A stretch of DNA of 64,000 nucleotides, taken from NCBI GenBank assembly GCA_016934315.1, contig JAFGSY010000020.1:1-64000 (forward strand). The letters run 5' to 3'. The translations under genes and the position numbers were made by a program. The stretch is from Candidatus Anaeroferrophillus wilburensis (GTDB lineage: Bacteria > Desulfobacterota > Anaeroferrophillalia > Anaeroferrophillales > Anaeroferrophillaceae). The notes below the pieces were generated by a model, which was given only the letters and a program-made list of their open reading frames with translations, had not been told where the DNA came from and ran no database searches. This document shows, piece by piece, positions 1 to 9,447 of the stretch (position 1 is the stretch's first letter; every line of letters starts with the position of its first letter).

Positions 1-40
1 AAAAAAAGCACCTACGAATTAACGTAAGTGCTTTATTTTA
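1..40 (-). terminator. Intrinsic terminator after tRNA-Lys
   Basis: Read on the minus strand, GCAC-TTACG pairs with CGTA-GGTGC around an AATT-type loop and is followed by seven T residues at the window edge. It lies directly downstream of the tRNA-Lys gene, so it probably ends that transcript. Confidence 0.7.
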
Positions 41-42
41 TA

Positions 43-118
43 TGGTGAGCCGTGCAGGGATCGAACCTGCGACCCTCTGATTAAAAGTCAGATGCTCTAC
101 CAACTGAGCTAACGGCCC
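43..118 (-). tRNA. tRNA-Lys (anticodon TTT)
   Basis: On the minus strand the 76 bases begin GGGCCGT and end ACGGCTC-A-CCA. The acceptor stem has seven pairs (one G-U), the D arm reads AGCTCAGTTGGTAGAGC, the anticodon loop is CTTTTAA on a TCTGA/TCAGA stem, and the T arm carries GGTTCGATCC. The CCA end is encoded. The anticodon TTT reads lysine AAA/AAG codons. Confidence 0.97.
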
Positions 119-136
119 CTAAAAAACAGGATGGCA

Positions 137-165
137 TAACTAGCCGATTATCCTTTTTTTGTCAA
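137..165 (-). promoter_or_regulatory. Promoter of tRNA-Lys
   Basis: Minus strand TTGACA (160-165) and TAGTTA (137-142) are separated by 17 bases. The start point would fall about 10 bases before the mature tRNA 5' end, which fits a stable-RNA promoter. It lies between the purA stop and the tRNA, so the tRNA need not depend on purA transcription. Confidence 0.6.
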
Positions 166-190
166 GAGAAATAAGTCTTTTTATGCATCC

Positions 191-1498
<1,308 letters not shown>

Positions 1499-1505
1499 TT
1501 ATATC

Positions 1506-1544
1506 GCCGGGGGAACCACGATGCTCCCCCATGTGGCCCCCGGC
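1506..1544 (-). other. Strong hairpin between serA and purA
   Basis: GCCGGGGG (1506-1513) pairs with CCCCCGGC (1537-1544), and inside it CCAC (1516-1519) pairs with GTGG (1533-1536). No T run follows on the minus strand, so this is not a standard terminator. It lies in the purA 5' leader about 20 bases before the start codon and could be an RNA-processing, attenuation or stability element. Confidence 0.5.
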
Positions 1545-1590
1545 CTTTCTCCTGCCACGGCCCACGGTTAGAAGTTGGACTGTTCCCTGA

Positions 1591-3183
1591 TTAGAGGTAG
1601 ATTTCCTTGGCTGAGACAATATTGGGAAGCTGGAGGAGCCCCTGGAGCATCTCCTGGCTCACCGGTGTATCTATCTGGACCATGGAGATGGACATGCCAC
1701 CCTCGCTCTCCCGACCAAACTGCATTTTGCCGATATTCACTTTATTTTCACCCAGAAAGGAGCCAATGCTACCAATCACTCCGGGTTTATCGTGGGCATA
1801 AATGACCAGGATATGTCCCAGGGGGATGGCTTCAATATCAAATTTATTGATGCCGACAATCCGCGGTTCGCTTTTGCCGAACAACGCTCCTGACACCGTA
1901 AAGGAATCACCATTATTACGGCCGATGAGAGAAATCATGCTGGAGAAATTGCCAGCTTCGGCAGTTTTGGATTCCGTCACCGTTATCCCCCGGTCTTTAG
2001 CAATCTCGGGGGCATTGACAAAATTCACCATATCGCCAACCATCGGGGTCAGCAAGCCTTTCAGCAAGGCAGTGGTAACCGGAGAAGTATCATGTTCAGA
2101 CACTTTTCCCTTATAGGCCACCTGCACTTCGCTCAGGCCGCTGGAACCGCCGTCGGCAACCTGGGAGAAAAAGAGTCCCATTTTTTCCGCCAGGGTCAGA
2201 TAGGGACCGACCACCTTCAGAACCTCGGCACTGACGCTGGGAACATTGAGGGCGTTGGTGATGGTTCCGGTCAGCAGATAATCAGCGATCTGCTCGGCCA
2301 CCGTGATGGCAACGTTTTCCTGGGCTTCATCCGTGGAAGCACCCAAATGAGGCGTACAGATAAAATTATCAAGGGTGAACAGTGGATGGTCAGCGGCCGG
2401 TGGTTCAGCCTCAAACACATCAAAAGCCGCCCCGGCGACAACCCCGGATTTCAAAGCTTCATAGAGGTCGCCTTCATGGATAATACCGCCCCGAGCACAG
2501 TTGAGAATCCGCACCCCGCTCTTCATCTTGGCAAAGCTTTCCTTGTTGATCATATGCCGCGTTTCATTGGTCAGGGGCGTATGGACAGTAATATAATCAG
2601 CCCGCTGGTAGAGTTCATCCAGGCTGACCCGTTCAATACCCATCTTCACCGCCCGCTCTTCCGAAATGAAGGGGTCAAAGGCAATGACCTTCATCTTCAG
2701 ACCCAATGCCCGATCGGCAACAATACTGCCGATATTGCCCAGACCGACAATGCCAAGGGTTTTACCAAACAGTTCCTTGCCCATGAATTTGCTTTTTTCC
2801 CACTTGCCCGCTTTCATCGACTGGGTCGCCTGGGGGATATTGCGGCTCAGGGCAAACATCATGGAAATCGTGTGTTCGGCGGTAGTAATGGTATTCCCCT
2901 GGGGGGTGTTCATGACCACCACCCCCTGTTTGGTCGCCGCCGGGATATCGACATTATCGACCCCGATCCCGGCGCGGCCGACTACCTTCAATTTTTTGGC
3001 AGCCGCTAAAATCTCCGCCGTCACCTTGGTGGCGCTGCGGATAGCCAGACCATCATAGTCGCCGATAACAGCGGCCAGCTCGGCTGGCGACATACCCACT
3101 TTGACATCAACCTCAATCTCGGAAAACTGCTGAAAAACGGCAATCCCTTTGGGGGACATTTTGTCACTGACTAGCACCTTCAT
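1591..3183 (-). CDS. serA: D-3-phosphoglycerate dehydrogenase
   Basis: 530 residues, the long three-part form of SerA. It oxidises 3-phosphoglycerate to 3-phosphohydroxypyruvate with NAD, the entry to serine synthesis. The dinucleotide-binding motif GLGNIG is near residue 147, the substrate arginine lies in NCARGG (about 230), and the catalytic histidine in CTPHLGAST (about 278). An intervening domain follows, then a C-terminal ACT domain (about 455-530) of the kind that binds serine in related enzymes. ATG start with AAGGATG upstream. It follows the class V aminotransferase by 16 bases, so the two are probably co-transcribed and work in one pathway. Confidence 0.96.
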   Translation of the reverse strand: MKVLVSDKMSPKGIAVFQQFSEIEVDVKVGMSPAELAAVIGDYDGLAIRSATKVTAEILAAAKKLKVVGRAGIGVDNVDIPAATKQGVVVMNTPQGNTITTAEHTISMMFALSRNIPQATQSMKAGKWEKSKFMGKELFGKTLGIVGLGNIGSIVADRALGLKMKVIAFDPFISEERAVKMGIERVSLDELYQRADYITVHTPLTNETRHMINKESFAKMKSGVRILNCARGGIIHEGDLYEALKSGVVAGAAFDVFEAEPPAADHPLFTLDNFICTPHLGASTDEAQENVAITVAEQIADYLLTGTITNALNVPSVSAEVLKVVGPYLTLAEKMGLFFSQVADGGSSGLSEVQVAYKGKVSEHDTSPVTTALLKGLLTPMVGDMVNFVNAPEIAKDRGITVTESKTAEAGNFSSMISLIGRNNGDSFTVSGALFGKSEPRIVGINKFDIEAIPLGHILVIYAHDKPGVIGSIGSFLGENKVNIGKMQFGRESEGGMSISMVQIDTPVSQEMLQGLLQLPNIVSAKEIYL

Positions 3184-3199
3184 AAAGTCATCCTTACAA

Positions 3200-4345
3200 T
3201 TATTTTTTTGCTTTTAAAATCATCTGCGCCGCCCGCACCGCACTGCGCTCGTTCAAATCATAGCCAAGGTCCATGAGCGCCATCTCCAACGCTGACAGGC
3301 CGGTAAGGACATCGAGATCATCCACATAGCCTAAATGGGCAAGGCGGAAAATCTTGCCTTTCGCCTGGTCCTGGCCACCGGCTATCGTCACCCCATAGGT
3401 AGTCCGCAGCACTTTAACCACATCCTGGCCATCCACCCCTTCCGGGGCAATAACCGCGGTAACCGCATTGGATGGGGCATCGGGGGCATACAGTTCCAGT
3501 CCCAATGCCTGGACACCGGCACGGGTGGCACTGGCCAGCCGCTCATGACGGGCAAACACGTTTTCCAGCCCTTCCTCCCTGATCATCTTCAAGACTTCCC
3601 GCAAACCGATAATCAGCGATACCGCCGGGGTATAGGCATTCTGGCCCTTCTGGGCATTTTTCAATTCTTTGGCAAAGTCAAAATAGTAGCGGGGCAGCGT
3701 CGATTGTTTATTAAAGCCCCAGGCTTTCTGACTCACGGCAGCAAACGCCAGACCGGGAGGCAGCATCAAGGCTTTCTGTGATCCGGTCACCACCACATCC
3801 AGACCCCATGCGTCCATCGGCAGATCAAAAACCCCCACGCCGGTAATGGCATCAACAACCAGAATAGTCTGATCATACGATTTGATGACCTCGGCAATCT
3901 CTTTCACCGGGTGCATCACCCCGGTCGAGGTTTCACTGGCCTGGATCAGCACACCGCGGACATTGCCTTCACGAGCCAGAAGGTCGGCAATCTCCTGCGG
4001 CTTTACCGCTGTTCCCCAGGGGACAGCTATGGTAAGCACCTCAAGCCCGTAACCAGCCGCAATCTGGCCCCACCGTTCACCAAATTTACCCCCATTGACG
4101 GTAATCACCTTATCGCCGGGTGAAAACAGGTTGGCAATCGAACCTTCCATCGCCCCGGTGCCGGAAGCGGCGAACACCAGCACCTCTTCCTGGGTCTGAA
4201 ACAGGTACTTCAGCCCCTCCCGGACTTCTTCAAAAATGGCTTTATAAGCCGGCGCCCGATGGTGCAGAATGGGCATAGACATGACCTGTAAAACGTTCGG
4301 GGGAACGGGTGTCGGTCCCGGAGCCAAAAGGTACTGTTTCTTCAT
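3200..4345 (-). CDS. Class V aminotransferase (alanine-glyoxylate / serine-pyruvate type)
   Basis: 381 residues, a pyridoxal-phosphate enzyme of the alanine-glyoxylate aminotransferase group. LLAPGPTPVPP opens the protein, ASGTGAMEGS (about 60-70) and the PLP-lysine motif TGSQKALMLPPG (about 188-199) are present, and GGQDQAKGKIFRLAHLG near 325-341 is a typical C-terminal substrate-arginine region. It directly precedes serA, so it may supply the transamination in serine or glycine metabolism, possibly as the phosphoserine aminotransferase, but this is an inference from context. The start has AGGAG, and a good promoter lies upstream. Confidence 0.85.
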   Translation of the reverse strand: MKKQYLLAPGPTPVPPNVLQVMSMPILHHRAPAYKAIFEEVREGLKYLFQTQEEVLVFAASGTGAMEGSIANLFSPGDKVITVNGGKFGERWGQIAAGYGLEVLTIAVPWGTAVKPQEIADLLAREGNVRGVLIQASETSTGVMHPVKEIAEVIKSYDQTILVVDAITGVGVFDLPMDAWGLDVVVTGSQKALMLPPGLAFAAVSQKAWGFNKQSTLPRYYFDFAKELKNAQKGQNAYTPAVSLIIGLREVLKMIREEGLENVFARHERLASATRAGVQALGLELYAPDAPSNAVTAVIAPEGVDGQDVVKVLRTTYGVTIAGGQDQAKGKIFRLAHLGYVDDLDVLTGLSALEMALMDLGYDLNERSAVRAAQMILKAKK

Positions 4346-4400
4346 GACACTCTCCTGCGTAGTTATAATGATAAAAAGGCGGCGGTTTTCAGCTGCACAC

Positions 4401-4429
4401 TATGTAAAAATTATGTCATCGACTGTCAA
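4401..4429 (-). promoter_or_regulatory. Promoter of aminotransferase-serA(-purA) operon
   Basis: Minus strand TTGACA (4424-4429) and TACATA (4401-4406) are spaced 17 bases apart in the 102-base AT-rich gap between the SH3 gene and the aminotransferase gene. Confidence 0.6.
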
Positions 4430-4447
4430 GTTAAAAATATCACGTTT

Positions 4448-5458
4448 TCAATAGGGAAAACCAAAAAAATCATACACTGCCGCAACGGTTGTTCGGCGGC
4501 CATCAAAATCAAGGGATTCCGGTAAAATGAATTTATTGAAATCCCTGACGCATCCCGGCAGCAGCGAGCCTACCTGGAAGGGAGCATAGCCATGCAGCTT
4601 GGCAATGAGATAACTGGAAAAAAGAGCAAACGGTCCCTGCTGTTCACCGGTCAGGAAAAGACGGTCGCCATTTTTCTTGACCAGAGTGAGATAACAGGAA
4701 ACAGGTTCATCCTCAGCAATCCCCATGGCGGCCAACGCTGAACTCTGCTGTTCTGCCCAGGAGGTCATGATGGCCAGCCGGTAGCGCAGAAGCCCCGATA
4801 AATAGCGCACATAGGGAAGCAGATCAATGGTACCATCACCCACATCCTGTCCTTTGAGACGCTGATACCGTTCATGGCTGAACGGTATTTCCAGAACGAT
4901 CATCCAGCGTGCCGCATCGGCTTCCCCACGATAGGACACCACCAAGGTCAGCTTCTGAGGATCATACGTCTGTAAATCCCGCTGCAGGGACGGCAGCAGC
5001 TCGGTAAAAAAATGACCTGCGCCAGGGGGAACGTTGTTCAGTTCCAAGGTAATCTCCGGCAGCTTTTTTTCAGGTCTGACAACGGCAACCAACGGCCGGA
5101 AAACCCAGCCGGTTTTCCCTGCATCGGTGCGAATCTGCACCCAGAGATCCCGCTCCTCCACCACCTCGACTTCATCGTTGGTGTGCAGGCCGAACAGCCG
5201 CTTGCTATTTTTCTGGGGTGCACTCCTGACATTCACCGCTGAAGCTTTTACCACGGCCATGACCGTGGGACCAGAACCGGCCAGTGCCAGGCACCGATCA
5301 GGAGCATAGAACAACAGCACAAAAATGATCGGTAAAGCAGCAACCAACGGCTGCCGACAACACAGCCGGACAAAGCCAGCCGGAAACCGAGAACCGGCAA
5401 ACAGCGACTGTTTGGCAAGCTCCACCATGGCAACAAAAGTGCCGCAACCTTCCGGCAT
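4448..5458 (-). CDS. Membrane-anchored or exported SH3-domain protein, function unknown
   Basis: About 336 residues. The ATG at 5458 overlaps the selA stop (TGATG), so the two are translationally coupled. A hydrophobic stretch near residues 36-55 looks like a signal anchor or signal peptide. A bacterial SH3 domain follows (about 70-115; NVRSAPQKNSKRL, WVQIRTDAGKTGWV), as in periplasmic or wall-associated proteins. The remaining 200 residues match no family I recognise. A start further in (MVELAKQ) is possible. Its place behind selA is probably operonic convenience; I see no sign that it acts in selenium metabolism. Confidence 0.7.
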   Translation of the reverse strand: MPEGCGTFVAMVELAKQSLFAGSRFPAGFVRLCCRQPLVAALPIIFVLLFYAPDRCLALAGSGPTVMAVVKASAVNVRSAPQKNSKRLFGLHTNDEVEVVEERDLWVQIRTDAGKTGWVFRPLVAVVRPEKKLPEITLELNNVPPGAGHFFTELLPSLQRDLQTYDPQKLTLVVSYRGEADAARWMIVLEIPFSHERYQRLKGQDVGDGTIDLLPYVRYLSGLLRYRLAIMTSWAEQQSSALAAMGIAEDEPVSCYLTLVKKNGDRLFLTGEQQGPFALFSSYLIAKLHGYAPFQVGSLLPGCVRDFNKFILPESLDFDGRRTTVAAVYDFFGFPY

Positions 5459-6879
5459 CACGGGTTGACAAGTGCTCCGCAGGCCCGGGCAATAGCTTCA
5501 TAGTCATCAGCCATCAGGGTCCGGGGATCAAAAACCAGCTGTTCATCAACAATTCTGGTGATAATTGGCGGCTGATAGCGCCGGAAAAACTGTTCCAGGC
5601 CTGATGCGGTTCGCCCTTCAATCTTCAGGGCCACCAGCCAAGTGGGAATTTCAACCATCGGCAAGGCACCACCCCCGGCCCGGGATATCCCCTGTTTGAG
5701 CGTCAGGACAATGGCTTGCGGCTCGACAACCTGCCGGTGGATACAGCGCTGCAGGCGGCGGGCCCGGCGACGCAGTTCAGCCAGGGGTACGGTCAGCATG
5801 GCCAGGGTGGGCAGCGAAGCAACCGCCTGTTCCTCATCCAGGTAACATTTCAACACTGCTTCCAGGAAGGCGAGAGTCAGCTTGTCAATCCGCAACGCCC
5901 GGTTCAAGGGATGGCGTTTCACCTGGTCAATCAAATCCCTCCGGCCGACGATAATCCCCCCCTGGGGGCCGCCGACTAGCTTGTCACCACTGAAGGTGAC
6001 CACCCCGATACCGCTTTTTATCACCTGGCTGACCGTTGGTTCGCCACCGATGCCATAGCGGCTCAAGTCGATAAGGCAGCCGCTGCCCAAGTCTTCAACC
6101 ACCGGCAGTCCATGCTCAGCGGCCAAGGCCACCAAGGCCCGGGAATCAACCTCACTGGTAAAGCCAGAAATGCGATAATTGCTGGTATGAACTTTGAGAA
6201 TCAGGGCCGTCCGCTCATTGATCGCCTGGGCATAATCCCGCAGATGGGTGCGGTTGGTTGCCCCCACTTCCCGCAGCAGAGCCCCCCCCTGGGTAATCAC
6301 CTCAGGAATACGGAACGAGCCGCCGATCTCAATCAGCTCACCGCGGGAAATAACAACCTCACGACCCGCCGCCAGGGCGGAAAGCACCAGCAGGACAGCA
6401 CCGGCATTGTTATTGACCACCATTGCCGCTTCGGCACCGGTCAACCGGCACAGCAGCTCCTCGACATTATCATAACGGATGCCCCGGCGGCCGGAGATCA
6501 GGTCATATTCCAGATTGGAGTAGCAACTGGCCACTTCGCCGACCTGGGCCAGCGCTGCCGCCGGCAGCGGTGAACGGCCAAGATTGGTATGCATAACCAC
6601 CCCGGTTGCATTGATCACCCGCTTCAGCCTGGGGGCCATAACGTCTGTCAACTCCCCGGCAAGACGGTCGAAGAAAACCTGGAGGGTGAACACCTCATCC
6701 ACGGAAAGGTTCTCCCTGACCACCCGTTCCTTCAGTTCCTGCAGCTGCCGGCGAACCTGGTCAACCACTACTTGGCGGGGGTAGACGGCCAGCAGGGGCT
6801 GCATCCGCTCATCACGCAGAAGATCATCAACCGCCGGAATGCGGGCCAAGTTGCTTTGCAGCTTACTGCTTTCCTTCAT
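5458..6879 (-). CDS. selA: L-seryl-tRNA(Sec) selenium transferase
   Basis: 473 residues. SelA is a PLP enzyme that converts seryl-tRNA(Sec) to selenocysteinyl-tRNA(Sec) with selenophosphate. VINATGVVMHTNLGRSPL (about 80-97) and the PLP-lysine region TFSGDKLVGGPQGG (about 290-303) are diagnostic, and the N-terminal helical tRNA-binding domain is intact. I start it at the ATG at 6879, which has AGGAG 11 bases upstream inside the preceding gene; a GTG at 6891 lacks a site. It overlaps the radical SAM gene by 17 bases and the SH3 gene at its stop. The matching tRNA(Sec) gene is at about 48.1 kb. Confidence 0.95.
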   Translation of the reverse strand: MKESSKLQSNLARIPAVDDLLRDERMQPLLAVYPRQVVVDQVRRQLQELKERVVRENLSVDEVFTLQVFFDRLAGELTDVMAPRLKRVINATGVVMHTNLGRSPLPAAALAQVGEVASCYSNLEYDLISGRRGIRYDNVEELLCRLTGAEAAMVVNNNAGAVLLVLSALAAGREVVISRGELIEIGGSFRIPEVITQGGALLREVGATNRTHLRDYAQAINERTALILKVHTSNYRISGFTSEVDSRALVALAAEHGLPVVEDLGSGCLIDLSRYGIGGEPTVSQVIKSGIGVVTFSGDKLVGGPQGGIIVGRRDLIDQVKRHPLNRALRIDKLTLAFLEAVLKCYLDEEQAVASLPTLAMLTVPLAELRRRARRLQRCIHRQVVEPQAIVLTLKQGISRAGGGALPMVEIPTWLVALKIEGRTASGLEQFFRRYQPPIITRIVDEQLVFDPRTLMADDYEAIARACGALVNP

Positions 6880-8125
6880 CGGCAATAGCACTCCTGCACA
6901 TATCCCTGAAGTTATTGACCCCGATAAAAAACTCCCGCATCATGATAACCCAATAATACATTCCTTTCGGGGTCAGAACCATCAGGTCATTATCCGACCG
7001 CAGGCCACCAAGCAAACGGAAAAGGGTTATCTCTTTCCACAGCAGCTGCTCAAAGAGACTGCCGTACTTCCGTCTTACAGCTGCCCGGTCCAAACGAGTA
7101 CCAAATAGCTTCATCAACAAATCGTAGCGCATCTGTTCCAGCAGGGTGAATTCCTTTTTTGCGGTCACCGGCAAAGCCCCTTTTTCCAGAGCACTGCAAT
7201 ACTCACTGACCGAAAAGGTATTGGATAAAATCGTACCACTGACATAACTGAAGGAACCACTGCCAACCCCGACATATTCATCATAGTCAACAATATACTC
7301 ATCAATCATTGATTTTTTACGGGAGAAGCACCAGGCCGAGCCAGGCGTATAGTGGGCCGACAGGCGGCGCAGAATCAGCTGATAAAAACGCTTTTCCTGG
7401 GCGTAATCCACTTTACCCAGGGTTTTTCTGATCGCCTTTTCGTTCGACGTTGAAGCCATCAACGGATAGAAGGTGACCTGATCAGCAGGGATCCGGTTGA
7501 TGACCTCCAGATCCCGCTCCATGATCTGCTCCGTCTGGGTCGGAAAATTGAAAATCATATCGACATTCAAGGTATCAAAAGTCCCCGTATACTCTTTCAA
7601 CCGCGCTTCAATCTCCGCACCGCTGCCATATTTGTGGTAACGCTCCATAGACTGCAGCAGACCATCGTCAAAGCTCTGGACGCCAACGGACAGCCGGTTG
7701 ACGCCGGCTGTCTTCAACGTGGAAACAATATCATCCGTCAAGTGGTTGGGATTGGTTTCCACCGAAATCTCCCTGACCGGAAACAATGATCGTATTTCAG
7801 TCAGGGTCTCCACCAGTTCATCCACCAGTACGGTGGGCGTGCCACCACCGACATAGACCCCGTTAAAATGATAATTTTTATCCTTATACCAGCGGATTTC
7901 CTGACGCAAAGCAGCAAAATAGCGGCGGGCGGTCTTTTCGTTGAACGCGTAGCGATTGAATGAGCAATAGGGACACAATTGCTCACAGAAAGGGATATGA
8001 ACGTAGAGCAGATATTGCTGTCCCGGCCGGCCTGCAGGAACATCGATACTGTCATACTGTTTAAAGGTCAGATACTGCTGATTTAAATGACGCAAAAATC
8101 TCGTCATTAACGGTTCAATAATCAT
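6863..8125 (-). CDS. HemW/HemN-like radical SAM protein of uncertain role
   Basis: About 420 residues. The radical SAM cluster motif CEQLCPYCSF (C-x3-C-x2-C, about residues 49-58) is followed by GVYVGGGTPT and VETNPNHL, as in the coproporphyrinogen III oxidase-like group. Known members are HemN (oxygen-independent oxidase), HemW (heme chaperone) and heme-degrading ChuW/HutW; the sequence does not decide between them. In CPYCSF the third cysteine is followed by Ser-Phe, whereas HemN proper has an additional Cys (CxxxCxxCxC), which argues against a true HemN. The start at 8125 has AAGGAT 9 bases upstream. It overlaps selA, so the pair is one transcript. Confidence 0.75.
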   Translation of the reverse strand: MIIEPLMTRFLRHLNQQYLTFKQYDSIDVPAGRPGQQYLLYVHIPFCEQLCPYCSFNRYAFNEKTARRYFAALRQEIRWYKDKNYHFNGVYVGGGTPTVLVDELVETLTEIRSLFPVREISVETNPNHLTDDIVSTLKTAGVNRLSVGVQSFDDGLLQSMERYHKYGSGAEIEARLKEYTGTFDTLNVDMIFNFPTQTEQIMERDLEVINRIPADQVTFYPLMASTSNEKAIRKTLGKVDYAQEKRFYQLILRRLSAHYTPGSAWCFSRKKSMIDEYIVDYDEYVGVGSGSFSYVSGTILSNTFSVSEYCSALEKGALPVTAKKEFTLLEQMRYDLLMKLFGTRLDRAAVRRKYGSLFEQLLWKEITLFRLLGGLRSDNDLMVLTPKGMYYWVIMMREFFIGVNNFRDMCRSAIADEGKQ

Positions 8126-8563
8126 CGGATAGATCCTTGGATAAACGACAATCAGAACGAAGCCTGCCGCCATCACCTTATTATGATGGCTTCGCGATGA
8201 CTCTCCATCTTCGTTAAGCTGCAACCAGCGTTAGTACGGCGTATGGCAGAAACAACCCTGTCTCAAATTTTGCCCGCCAAAGGACACCAGCACACCTCGA
8301 AACCGATAGCGGTTACGGTGCCACGATGTCAGAAATTGTTTCGAGCCGCCGCCTTTCAACCCGTCATCAGAGATCATGCAGATGTGTCAAAAGCGGACAA
8401 GAGATATGAGATATCGCAACTTCCTGCAAATGTCCACAAAAAACTAGCTGATTTTTGTTTGACAATGGCGGAAAAATTGTTTATGAATTGGCAACTTTTA
8501 AACTCCATGCAGGTTCGGCAAACATAGATATTTTCTGGGCCATTTTGGATCGCAAGGGAGGAG
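8126..8563. other. Divergent intergenic region between the radical SAM gene and the kinase-like gene
   Basis: No convincing gene. It holds an inverted repeat GCCATCA/TGATGGC (8169-8190) in the radical SAM leader, a small palindrome GATAT-gag-ATATC (8403-8415), and the promoter of the rightward kinase-like gene (8459-8487). A 94-codon open frame on the plus strand (8243-8527) has no recognisable family. Confidence 0.5.
8459..8487 (+). promoter_or_regulatory. Promoter of the cytidylate-kinase-like gene
   Basis: TTGACA (8459-8464) and TATGAA (8482-8487) with a 17-base spacer, about 70 bases before the start codon at 8564. Confidence 0.55.
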
Positions 8564-9262
8564 ATGATGATGCCGGTTATTACCGTTTCAAAGGAGTATG
8601 GCTCCGGAGGCAAGGAAATTGCCGAAAAATTGGCTCAAGTGCTGAACATTGACTACTTTGACAAGGAAATTGTCGAGCAGGTTGCGGCCCAAACCAGGGT
8701 AAGTACGGAAAACGTCCTCGATTACGAAGAGGAGCGGCATATCAGCTTGCGGGCTTATCTCTCCCGGGTTATCGATGTTGACTTCCTGAAGCAGGAGAAG
8801 GAGAAGGAACCGGTAGAATTTGATGAAAATACCGAATACGATGTCCGGGATAAAATCCCCTTTTCATATGGTAATTTCGGCTGGATTGACAGTGATATCT
8901 ACCGGGAGATGATTGTCCGGGCAATCAGTAGCTTGGGACAGCGGCAACATGTCCTGATTGTCGGTCGAGGCGGCCAGTGCATCCTCAGAGACCACCCAAA
9001 TGCCATCCATATCCGGGTGGTGGCCGATTTCGCTGATCGGGTTGAACGGGTTATGGCCGGCAACGGCAACCTGAGCAAAAGCAAAGCGGAGAAGTTGGTC
9101 AAAGATATGGATAAAAAGAGTCGGGAATATATCAAATATTACTTCAAGGCAGACTGGGCTGACCCGCTCTGCTATAATGTCGTACTGAATACCAGCCGGA
9201 TTTCCCCGGATAGGGCAGTATCATGGCTTTCCACCCTGGCAATCGAGGCAAGAACGAAATAG
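8564..9262 (+). CDS. Cytidylate kinase-like family protein
   Basis: 232 residues of the P-loop kinase family often labelled cytidylate kinase-like. The N-terminal loop ITVSKEYGSGGKEIAEKLA resembles the CMP-kinase SREYGSGG loop. NIDYFDKEI, HVLIVGRGGQCIL (about 128-140), the HIRVVADFADRVERVM segment and an arginine-rich LID-like stretch fit the same fold. These proteins are not the housekeeping Cmk, and their substrate is not known. GGGAGGAG lies just upstream of a run of three ATG codons, so the exact start is uncertain by two codons. It has its own promoter and is followed by structured RNA sequence. Confidence 0.8.
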   Translation: MMMPVITVSKEYGSGGKEIAEKLAQVLNIDYFDKEIVEQVAAQTRVSTENVLDYEEERHISLRAYLSRVIDVDFLKQEKEKEPVEFDENTEYDVRDKIPFSYGNFGWIDSDIYREMIVRAISSLGQRQHVLIVGRGGQCILRDHPNAIHIRVVADFADRVERVMAGNGNLSKSKAEKLVKDMDKKSREYIKYYFKADWADPLCYNVVLNTSRISPDRAVSWLSTLAIEARTK

Positions 9263-9264
9263 CA

Positions 9265-9438
9265 TACCTGTGAGACTGTTGGCGCCCTGAGAGCGCCTGA
9301 CCAGCAACATGCCGCTTGGATCCCTGTGTGCAAGGGACTGAGACGGGGGGTCATACACGATCTACGATATTACGGATGGCGTCAGCCGATCCTATCCCGT
9401 GTAGCCTGCCCTTTCTCCTGTGGCAGGCTTTTTTATTT
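9265..9438 (+). ncRNA. Candidate structured RNA with terminator between the kinase-like gene and panB
   Basis: Consecutive stems can be read directly. GGCGC (9281-9285) pairs with GCGCC (9293-9297), enclosed by TGTT/AACA. TCCCT (9321-9325) pairs with AGGGA (9333-9337). TACACG (9354-9359) pairs with CGTGTA (9398-9403) and encloses GGATGGC/GCC-ATCC (9374-9392). An intrinsic terminator ends the series. No open frame covers it. I do not recognise a known family; it could be a small RNA processed from the 3' region of the kinase-like transcript, or an independent one. Confidence 0.45.
9403..9438 (+). terminator. Intrinsic terminator upstream of panB
   Basis: AGCCTGCC (9403-9410) pairs with GGCAGGCT (9422-9429) and is followed by TTTTTTATTT. 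It should end transcripts from the kinase-like gene or from the structured RNA before panB. Confidence 0.85.
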
Positions 9439-9447
9439 GATGGCTTC

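Noticed and set aside
5458-8125. SelB or a selenoprotein with in-frame TGA near selA
   Set aside because: Neighbouring frames are intact proteins without an internal TGA needing read-through, and no elongation-factor motifs occur.
8243-8527. 94-codon plus-strand open frame upstream of the kinase-like gene
   Set aside because: No ribosome site or family resemblance; it covers the promoter region of the next gene.
9265-9438. 6S RNA (ssrS) or SRP RNA assignment for the structured element
   Set aside because: The 5' and 3' ends do not pair into the single long hairpin of 6S RNA, and the SRP apical loop motif is absent.
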